From Chara braunii (taxonomy: Eukaryota; Streptophyta; Charophyceae; Charales; Characeae), in the NCBI GenBank assembly GCA_003427395.1, contig BFEA01000205.1, forward strand, positions 1,061,010 through 1,095,643: 34,634 nucleotides of DNA. The letters run 5' to 3'. Position 1 is the stretch's first letter, and each line of letters starts with the position of its first letter. A model generated the notes under the pieces. It was not told the DNA's origin. It was given only the letters and a program-made list of their open reading frames with translations, and ran no database searches. Below are positions 27,760-34,634 of this stretch, piece by piece. The translations under genes were made by a program, and so were the position numbers.

Positions 27760-29445
27760 ATGGAAAGCGAGCCGATGAGTCCGGCGGACAGCCAACTTAT
27801 TGCGACGGTCCTTTCGGCGAAAACCGACAAATCTTTGTTTGGGGCCTCGCCCGATGCCAACGCGGCGGTCCCCACGGTTACGACGACGGTCTCCTTTCCT
27901 GGGGGAACCGTAGAAGTTCAGTTACCAGCCCGTGTTCCGGACGAATACAAACGCCTCCTCTTGGCGGTTATATGGGCCTATCCTGAGGCCGTCAGTATTC
28001 AGGACCACGAAATAGGGCTAACCCCTTTGATACAACACGCGATTGCCACCGAGGATCACGCTCCGATACATTGCCGACCGTACCGATATTCCCTTAAAGA
28101 AAGGCAGCTGGCGTTGGAAAGGGTATGGGAATTCGAGCGGTTGGGGTGGGTCGAACCATCACTGGGACCATGGTCTTTTCCCGTGGTCCTCGTGCCAAAA
28201 NGAAATGGCTCGGTTCGGGTATGTATCGACTATCGGAAATTGAACGCCATCACTACCAAAGATGTGTATCCCTTGCCGCGAATCGATGATTTGTTAGATG
28301 CTATCGGGGCCGCTGGAGTCTTTTCCAAGTTCGATATCCAACACGTTTTTCACCACGTCGCAGTCCGACCCAAAACCGCCTCTGTCCTGTTTGAGGGCAC
28401 GTGGCAATGGGTCCGGTGTCCCATGGAAATTTGTAACGCCCCTGCAACGTTTCAGCGGGCCATGAATATGGCCTTCGCTGAGTTCGTTAACAAAACCCGA
28501 CTGACCCAGCCCCTGATCAATTTCTTCGTGATTGTGTACATGGATGATATTTTGGTCTTTTCAAAAACACACGAGTACCACGTGGAACACATTGAGTGGG
28601 TTTTGCATGCACTGAAAGATGCGGGGTTCAAAGTGGCCTTGGAGAAAAGCGATTTCTTCTTGTCGGAGATCTCATTCTTGGGGTATATCGTCACGGTCGA
28701 CGGACTAAAACCGGATCCAAGGAAGGTGGCTGCAGTTCAAGACGCCCCGACGCCGGTCACACTCACCCAGGTTCGGGCTTTTCTAGGGCTGGCATCCTAT
28801 TACCGACGCTTCATCAAGGGGTTCGCCGGCATAGTGAAGCCCCTCACGAACCTGCTGAAGAAAGAGGAACAACTGATCTGGACGCCGGAATGCGAAGCGG
28901 TGTTTCAGGCGTTGAAGGAGGCTTTGACATCTGCTCCTCTGTTGGCGCGCCCCGACCCGACAAGACCGTTCGCACTGTACACAGACTGGCAGCCTCAGGC
29001 GATATCGGTGGTGCTGACTCAGCACGACAAGGATGGAAGGGAGCACGTCATTGAGTATGCGTCCAAGACGCTGAGCCAAGCGTAGGCTAATTACGAAGCG
29101 TGCAAAGGTGAATGCCTGGCGGTGGTGTGGGGGATTCAACATTTCCGACCGTATCTGTACGGCCAGAAATTCGTGCTGGTTACGGATCATCAGCCGCTGC
29201 TGTCCCTACGCAACAACACGGACTACACGGGGACGCTGGGCAGGTGGGCGGTGCGTCTACAAGACTATGACTTCGACATCCGCCACCGTGCCACGCGGCA
29301 GCATGGTAACGCCGATGGATTAACGCGCCTTCTACCGCCCAACAAGTGTCCCGCCAACGAGCGACTCATTCCGTGGAGGCCAAAAGTCGCGGCGACGAAA
29401 CCGCACTACGGGGAGCTACACGTGCTGCGTAAGGACGACGCGTGA
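27760..29445 (+). pseudogene. pol: Reverse transcriptase and RNase H
   Basis: One frame throughout. RT signatures in order: HCRPYRYSLKERQ, GPWSFPVVLVPK (next codon has an N at 28201), VRVCIDYRKLNAITTKDVYP, FSKFDIQHVFHHVAV, CNAPATFQRAMN, VIVYMDDILVFSK (YMDD at 28537-28548), FLGYIVTVDGLKPDPRKV and VRAFLGLASYYRRFIKGFAG. RNase H follows: FALYTDWQPQAISVVLTQ, an in-frame TAG at 29083-29085 where the family usually has ERNY-like sequence, then ANYEACKGECLAVVWG, LVTDHQPL and HGNADGLTRL. The usual DLRSGYHQ is here DIQHVFHH. It copies element RNA into DNA; the stop and the frame change before integrase would prevent a full Pol. Confidence 0.92.
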
Positions 29446-29452
29446 GTCCGGA

Positions 29453-30082
29453 ATGGAGGTTTCGTGGAAGATGGCCGATGCTATCTCTCTGCCCTCATCC
29501 CACTCCTTCGCTCTCTCGTCTAGCCCCAACTCGTCCTCTGAAACACACCTAAGTCCCTGTTTCTTCTGTACCTTGCCTATGATCCCGAACCAAGAAGGGT
29601 CACATCCGGGAGGGCCCAGTTTTCTTTTATGGGTACAGTGTAGTCAGTGTCATACAGTCAAATCTCACGGACAGTGCGTTAGGTACCGAAGTGAAAAAAC
29701 GTGGGTCTGTCCCAACTGTAGAACGGACCAAGTCCCCACCGAGAGGCGGTATCTGGACGCTAGAACAACCGACGGATTTGCGCCAAGTGCCCGCCGGGCA
29801 GAAACCTGGATGGACCAGTTGCTACGAAGACTGTCAGGCGACTCGTTGTCAGAACTTACCAAAGCCGAACGGCGGAGATTCACGGAGCGGGTGCAGGACT
29901 ATCGCTGGCAAGGGCCGACGTTACAAAAACGGAAGGTCGATGACGACGGAGAGTCTAGCTGGTTGACGGTTCCACACCCTCTTGCTAGGTTCGATTGGAC
30001 ACGAGCCGCTCATGAGGAGGATGCGGTCCATTTCGCGGTCAAGTTCACGGAAAAAGCCATCGAAAAGAATGGATGGTACTGA
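29453..30082 (+). pseudogene. PHD-type zinc finger and start of integrase (H2C2 region)
   Basis: About 35 residues after the ATG lies CFFC, then 23 residues, CSQC, five residues, HGQC, ten residues ending in WV, and CPNC (29558-29719). This C4-H-C3 spacing, with VQC before the third cysteine and W two residues before the seventh, matches PHD fingers, which bind histone tails. The spacing between the second and third cysteines is slightly long. A variable linker leads to the integrase N-terminus: HEEDAVH, then after a TGA at 30080-30082 GIREDVKYIVQNCPAC in the same frame. The family usually has WYWPG-like sequence at the stop. The frame is one off from RNase H, so the link to RT is broken or needs a shift. 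Confidence 0.7.
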
Positions 30083-31207
30083 TCGGGAATTCGGGAAGAT
30101 GTGAAATACATCGTTCAGAATTGCCCGGCCTGCGCGGCGGACAAGGCGCCGATACAGATGCCTCGGACGATGGTGCCCACTCGTGTAGAGCGCCCCTTTC
30201 AAAGGGTTAGCATCGATACGACGGATATCAACGTTCCGAGAGGGCCTGACGATTAGGGAGAACTCAATGTTCTTTTAGTGGCCGTCGATCATTTCTCAAA
30301 ATGGATCGAGGTGTACCCTATGACCAGCTGGAATTCGCAGGAAGTAGCCTGGTACGTAAATCGATTTTTGTGCATGTATCTAGACGTAGAAGAGGTACAC
30401 ATGGACAATGGGTCGGAATTTCAAGGCGAAGTAGAATGTCACCTAGTCAGGGCGAATGTTAAGATTATCTACTCGCCAGGGCATTGGCCTCAAGCCAATG
30501 ACCTGGTAGAGAATGCCAACCGACTGATTAAGACGGCCCTTAGGCGGAATATCACTGCGGAAGACACCCGACCCTGGCCGGTTATTGTCGATCACATTTT
30601 GGCCGTTTATCGGGCTACCCCACACGGTAGTACTGGGGTGTCCCCCTTTCAACCGAGAACCAATAGTGTCCCTTGGGTGCAATTGTCCCCCTTAGTAGGT
30701 ACGAAAGTTAGAGCAACACGGGCCCAGAAAATAGACAAGGCCTGCCACTACATGGACTTAATGGCTAGGGCCTATCCCCCGTTAGCTCGCCGTCGACAGC
30801 AGGCCGTAGATCGGACACATCAACGGCAGATCCGTGACTACGAGAATCGACACGTGCCGGCGGGACCACTGCCCCGCTATAAAGTTGGGGACTTGGTGCA
30901 GGTACGGAAATCTGCGCGCTCCTCCAAGATCCACCCAGGCTACAAAGGCATTTGTGAGGTCACGAAAGTTGGCGCACAGGGACAGCACTCCGTGAAGCTG
31001 ATTCCCCGTCACAACTCCCAGGCCCGACCGCTGACACGGCACGCTGCCGCGCTCCGGCCCTTTCAGCCATCACTAGGTCCCCTACGAACCCCCGCTCCTG
31101 CGAGATCACCCTCTCCTTTTTCATCCTCCTCCTCTTCCCGATCTGCCTCGTCCATTGGTGTTGAGAGTTTCAGGGAGCAGGATGAACCATCGCCAGCCGG
31201 AGCATGA
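30083..31207 (+). pseudogene. Integrase core and C-terminus
   Basis: Same frame as the PHD segment. NCPACAADK supplies the two cysteines of the zinc-binding region. Catalytic residues: Asp in RVSIDTTD (30215), Asp in VHMDNGSEFQG (30404) and Glu in NDLVENANR (30509), giving D-D-E with 34 residues between the last two, one fewer than usual. A TAG at 30254-30256 interrupts the frame before LLVAVDHFSKWIEVYPM. The C-terminal part, YKVGDLVQVRK to HPGYKGICEVTKVG, is the usual SH3-like DNA-binding region; a Ser/Pro-rich tail ends at 31207. No chromodomain is seen. Confidence 0.9.
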
Positions 31208-31730
31208 GCCCCTCAAGCACTTCCAGACGCCACTTGTAGATCGCTTGTTGCGGCATCGATTTAATGAGGAGAGGCAATTGCGGTACGACATCCAACAGGT
31301 GAACGTGCCAGCGCCCGGGGTTGCTGATTTGGCAGCGTACTCGTTGCTCTGCGATCGGCTGACATATGCGGGAGTGTACGTGGACGTGACGCAGTTGCCT
31401 GGCCGGGAGACGACCCGAGTATTCATTGAGTTCCGTGCTCTCCAAGTGGCACCCAACTTCGTGCACAACGTCGCCACCTTCATCGGAGACTTGACGGTCC
31501 GACCGCAGCAGAATCGGGAGCCGGCGTGCAGCTTTGTGCGCGAATACGCGGTGGAAGCGGCTAGATCAGTGGCCAGAGTGCAAGGACGGGGGGGACACCG
31601 ATTCACAACCCACGAAGTGCTGCTGCGTAGGCCAGAGGACGGACCGATTGCGTTGGTGCCGCAGCTCCCCGCGCTTCTCCCTCCCGCTGCTCCTCTCAAC
31701 CTCCAAGCTATTCCCCCTGTCCCGTACTAA
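31182..31730 (+). CDS. Extra ORF A downstream of integrase, unrecognised domain
   Basis: An ATG at 31182 (overlapping the integrase end by 26 bases, different frame) opens 182 uninterrupted codons to TAA at 31728. No family is recognised. Visible plan: charged leader, LRYDIQQVNVPAPG, helix-like LAAYSLLCDRL, strand-like TRVFIEFRAL, a second strand region VATFIGDLTV, helix-like FVREYAVEAARSVARV, and a hydrophobic tail with PALLPPAAPLN. The same order is seen in the next two segments. No signal peptide or clear membrane segment, so an envelope protein is not supported. Confidence 0.55.
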   Translation: MNHRQPEHEPLKHFQTPLVDRLLRHRFNEERQLRYDIQQVNVPAPGVADLAAYSLLCDRLTYAGVYVDVTQLPGRETTRVFIEFRALQVAPNFVHNVATFIGDLTVRPQQNREPACSFVREYAVEAARSVARVQGRGGHRFTTHEVLLRRPEDGPIALVPQLPALLPPAAPLNLQAIPPVPY

Positions 31731-32306
31731 ATGCCTCCTTTCTTCTCCTACACCACCTTCCCCTACCAGCTCACGGAGGGCCCTTACCCCATGCGCGAGT
31801 TCTCGAAGTATTTGGTGGAGCTAACTGACGTGGAGCCGCTGCCCTTCGCTGACGAAGACGCGTGGGAGTTGCACCGTGCGTTGTACAAGTCGGTGGCGCT
31901 AGGGATGTTCCGGTTCTTCGTGGATCACGAAGACCACGCTATCGGGGAGCACTTCGTCGTTTACTACGTCATCGCGCGGCCCAAGCCAGCGGAGAAGGAA
32001 GGGACGGTGGCGTTGTACCCCTTCGCCCCGCTCCAGACAATCGATCCGGGACTATTGGAGCTCATACATCTTGAGCTCCTTTCCATTGCGCAAGTGATCG
32101 CGAGTGAGGAGGAGGAGATCCAACCACGATTGCGGACGGCGACGACCCCGCGGAGAACGTACAACGTGGTCGTCATCCCGGTTTACATTGCGCAGCGCGC
32201 GGAGAGATTGGAGGACTTCCCGGAGGAAAGGCCGTTGCGTCCTCCCTCGTCGTATCCTCGACCAGCGCCACCGAAGGCCCCCAAGAAGACGCCAAAGAGG
32301 AGGTGA
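31731..32306 (+). CDS. Extra ORF B, probable paralogue of ORF A
   Basis: Begins with ATG directly after the TAA of ORF A and in the same frame, so the two may be one ORF split by a stop or a reinitiation pair. It has 191 codons without interruption. Order: leader MPPFFSYTTFPYQLTEGPYP, YLVELTDVEPLPFADED, helix ELHRALYKSVALGMF, strand EHFVVYYVIARPK, strand GTVALYPF, helix LLELIHLELLSIAQVIA, then RTYNVVVIPVYIAQ and a Pro/Lys-rich end. In another frame the 3' end reads TSATEGPQEDAKEEVIQPAR, which looks equally protein-like, so a frameshift near 32230 is possible. Confidence 0.5.
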   Translation: MPPFFSYTTFPYQLTEGPYPMREFSKYLVELTDVEPLPFADEDAWELHRALYKSVALGMFRFFVDHEDHAIGEHFVVYYVIARPKPAEKEGTVALYPFAPLQTIDPGLLELIHLELLSIAQVIASEEEEIQPRLRTATTPRRTYNVVVIPVYIAQRAERLEDFPEERPLRPPSSYPRPAPPKAPKKTPKRR

Positions 32307-33053
32307 TTCAGCCCGCGCGTACGTGGATTCCTGACCCTGTGCCTGGGAGTGCGGCGATGCTCGTTAAGGAGACTATCATGCCATCGCCGCCTATTCTGCG
32401 TGTGCCCGATCTCAATCTTGATGGAGCCGGGCCATCATCAGCAGCAGCAGCCGGAGGAGGAAGCCGAATGGGATTTCCGGATCCCATATCCAGACCCCCC
32501 GTCCTCGCGGGACCTCTCCGTTCCCTCCAGCCACCCCGGGGTGCCCCGGTCATTGACATTAGTAGTTCATCCGAGCCGGACGGTCCATCCGACCGAGGTG
32601 GACTTCATGGTGGAGCCCGCCACCATCAGGCTCGAGGTCATCGTGGGGGCGCCGCGCCCTGATCCGGCGTGAGAGCCATATCTGACACCCCCTTTCCAAG
32701 GGTGTATTGCGGCGCGATTAGCTGGGACGCTCATCTACGAGACCGGGCAGCGTCCAAACGTGATGTACCGGTTCCTGGTCTTCGCGGCGCAGAAGCGGGA
32801 GCGGCGGCCTTACACCGAGACTCATGTGGTGATGACGGGTCCAGGGCCCCGATCGGTGCGCAAGCGGGTGGTGCGAGCGGTAGCGGATCTGGCGCCCCGT
32901 GTCCTCTCACATGTGCCGGGGGCTTTCCTTTACCCCTCATTTGTCCAGCATCACTTCCATGAGGGAGATGCGCCGACGACTCCTGCGACCATGGCCGCTT
33001 TTCTTCCACCTATTCCGCCCCCTCTCAACCCCGACATAGATCACTTCCTCTGA
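32307..33053 (+). pseudogene. Extra ORF C, third probable paralogue, one stop
   Basis: Same frame as ORFs A and B. A low-complexity linker (in the other frame it reads PPILRVPDLNLDGAG and PVIDISSSSEPDG, so a frameshift near 32600 is likely) leads to IRLEVIVGAPRPDPA and a TGA at 32670-32672. It continues LTPPFQGCIAARLAGTLIYE, strand MYRFLVFAAQK, strand ETHVVMTG, helix RSVRKRVVRAVADLAPRVLS, and tail MAAFLPPIPPPLNPDIDHFL. The tail matches the PALLPPAAPLN tail of ORF A. The function is unknown. Confidence 0.5.
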
Positions 33054-33447
33054 TCACCCTCGTCTGCCTCTCCCCTGTCCTCTCCTCCTCCTTCTCCTCT
33101 TTTTCTTCTTTTTTTCCGGATCTAAAGCTCGCGCGACGATACGCGTTGTATATATATATATCGTCACAAATAGAACTGCCCGGTAAACCGTAGGCAAAGA
33201 GAGAGAAGTATATATATATATATATATATATCTTTTTACTTACCGATCGGGCCAGCTGACGATGAAGGGGCCGCCCGATCGAATGTATACTATGGGAGGA
33301 GACGATGGAGGATGCAGGATGCATCCACGTAGATTAGGAAGATGATCGGGCCAGATGACGATAAAGAGGCCGCCCGATCATCCATGATATGATGGAATCA
33401 GCAGTCGGGAGACTGCTAATTTTTCGGAACCCCCTGCGTATCACAAA
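33054..33447 (+). other. Element 3' untranslated region with hairpins and family P fragment
   Basis: Contains a C/T-rich stretch, a family-P block (TCGTCACAAATAGAACTGCC, CGGTAAACCGTAGGCAAAG) between (TA)n tracts at about 33154-33230, and two related hairpins: CGATCGGGC/GCCCGATCG (33244-33252, 33273-33281) and TGATCGGGC/GCCCGATCA (33343-33351, 33372-33380), each with a 20-base loop. A third hairpin is AGCAGTC-ggga-GACTGCT (33400-33417). A classical polypurine tract just before the LTR is not visible. The LTR junction itself is a palindrome, TATCACA-aa-TGTGATA (33439-33454). Confidence 0.65.
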
Positions 33448-34634
33448 TGTGATAAGCTCAGATCCGTACCGCGCGGCTTGGCGTATCCCTAAGGAAAAAT
33501 CCCACGGAAGCCCCGAAGTACGGACGTGGATAGAAAGGGGTTTTTCTTTCTTTTTGCTTTTGTTTTCTTTTTGAAACGGCTTTTTCATTTTGTTTGGTTA
33601 ACAACTCCCGCGGGCGAATAGCGGCCGCGGTATGAAAACCAAGAAACGGGTGCGGTTGGGACTTTTTGAATTTTTGCGCGCGCGCCCAAGCTCCGATTTC
33701 TTCACGCGTCTCTCATCCCCGTTTCTTGCTTTGCATCCTCGCGCCATCTTCCCTTCTTGCCGCGCGGGTTTTCCCCATGCAGGACTCTTCGTCTTCCCCT
33801 ATGCCCAGCTTGATCCTTACCCTGTCTTCCTCCGCGAAGTGATTGGCTGCGTAGTTGGGATGCTCGGATCAATGTGGAAAGCGGGAAACCGCGCACCAGT
33901 TGGACGAACACCCCAATCATGTAGCCATGCAATCCCGCGGGTCGAACCCTCTCTCTCTTGTTCTGCTCATCTACACCCTGCGCTGCCCGCACCTCGCGCT
34001 GTTAACCCGCCGCCTCCCGCGCTATAAATTTGCGCAACCCTCTCCTCTCCCTCTCTTTGATCTCGGCTGCAATGTTGTGCGAGCTATGCGCGAGAGTCCG
34101 CGGCGCCGAACAGGCTCGACGAGCCCAAGGACGGGCGGAGTGACAACGTGGGGTGGGCCCCGCGGTAGTCTCGGGGCTAAGCAGTCGGAGGGACTGAGCA
34201 GTGGTGGGGATTGGACGCCGGTCGCGGCAGGGCCTTGTGGCTATGGTGGTCGGTGGTCTTGGGAAGTTTTGAAGGCTGCGCCTGGGGGCCGCAACTAATT
34301 GAAATTTTTGTGTACAGGAAGGACTCGCTTTTATCTCCATTGCTGCTTTGTCCATGCATGTCGTGTGTGTGAAGCCCTGAGTGATGGGAGCTGGTTGTGC
34401 GCACGAGTGATGTCGAAGGTTCATGGATGATTAGATATCCTGTCAAGATTTGTTGATTGCATGCATGTATGTGTGTATGTACTCGTCTGGGCGGGGATGG
34501 GGAAGCTGAACTGGGGGACCGTCTGCTTAGGAGTATGAGTGTGTTGATCCGGTTGTTCCCCTCCCCTCCGCGGCCTTTTCTGCGCTCTCGCGCGGTCTCG
34601 ACGCAACTCACCCTCTCTCTCTCTCTCTCTCTCT
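33448..34634 (+). repeat. 3' LTR (5' part; truncated by window end)
   Basis: Starts TGTGATAAGCTCAGATCC and follows the 5' LTR from 22603 over about 1.16 kb to the (CT)n tract (34611-34634), where the window ends. By eye there are about 45 substitutions plus a 28-base insertion at about 34463-34491 (TGTATGTGTGTATGTACTCG region) absent from the 5' LTR. The TATA box at 34023-34029 is retained. ORFs in it mirror those of the 5' LTR and are not called as genes. Confidence 0.9.

Larger units (their letters stand above)
22603..34634 (+). mobile_element. Ty3/Gypsy LTR retrotransposon (3' LTR cut by window end)
   Basis: The order is 5' LTR, primer-binding site, gag (CCHC), protease, RT, RNase H, PHD-type finger, integrase, extra ORFs, 3' LTR. 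RT before integrase is the Ty3/Gypsy order. No chromodomain is visible after integrase. If both LTRs are about 2.5 kb the element is about 13.3 kb. Large LTRs plus ORFs between integrase and the 3' LTR recall Tat/Athila-type layouts, but membership is not established. Gag-pol has several stops and frameshifts and LTR identity is about 96% by eye, so this is an old, probably defective copy. Confidence 0.9.

Noticed and set aside
30850-31207. Chromodomain at the integrase C-terminus
   Set aside because: After the SH3-like region the sequence is a Pro/Ser-rich tail without the aromatic cage pattern of a chromodomain.
31121-31699. Minus-strand 192-codon ORF opposite ORF A
   Set aside because: A Cys/Arg/Ser-rich shadow frame of GC-rich coding sequence; the plus-strand frame has the ordered domain pattern.
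31182-33053. Envelope-like gene
   Set aside because: No signal peptide, no transmembrane segment and no cysteine pattern suggest a membrane glycoprotein; position after integrase alone is not enough.

Overview
This is a eukaryotic, repeat-dominated window and no ordinary host gene can be supported in it. The plant-type primer-binding site, the Ty3/Gypsy element with a CCHC gag, the L1-like LINEs, a probable HARBI1/Harbinger relic and the many (CT)n, (AG)n, (TA)n and poly-C tracts fit the green lineage. Several sequence habits remind me of charophyte (Chara-like) repeats, but the window cannot prove the organism. It starts in a T-run and ends in a (CT)n tract at the same LTR position where the other LTR has a 255-base N gap, so it may be a whole contig bounded by simple repeats.

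Layout. Positions 1-9100 are a patchwork of decayed repeats: a dispersed family built around GAACTGCCCGGT, two MITE families with clear terminal inverted repeats, a minus-strand tRNA-derived SINE, a poly(A)-tailed retroposon with a 3' hairpin, several minisatellites, a 28-bp perfect inverted repeat, and a 1.7-kb element (6505-8237) with long inverted termini and a HARBI1-like fragment. Positions 9100-11400 are an extremely C-rich stretch with a duplicated unit of about 0.65 kb. Positions 11768-19770 hold two broken LINEs head to tail. The first has ORF1 with two zinc knuckles, an AP-type endonuclease and a reverse transcriptase. The second is 5'-truncated and is cut by a tRNA-like SINE. A third LINE fragment lies on the minus strand (about 22470-21370).

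Positions 22603-34634 are one large Ty3/Gypsy LTR retrotransposon. The 5' LTR runs from 22603 (TG) to about 25106 (CA), followed by a primer-binding site matching initiator-Met tRNA. Then come gag, protease, RT-RNase H, integrase and extra ORFs, and the 3' LTR starts at 33448 and is cut by the window end. The shared 1.15 kb of the LTRs differs at about 45 sites by eye (about 96% identical). Gag-pol carries several stops and frameshifts, so this copy looks non-autonomous.

The most interesting parts are in this element. A PHD-type zinc finger (C4HC3) lies between RNase H and the integrase zinc-binding region. Downstream of integrase, three consecutive same-frame segments (31182-33053) look like tandem paralogues of one unrecognised domain. 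They are separated by single stop codons and followed by hairpins in the 3' untranslated region, one pair of which covaries.
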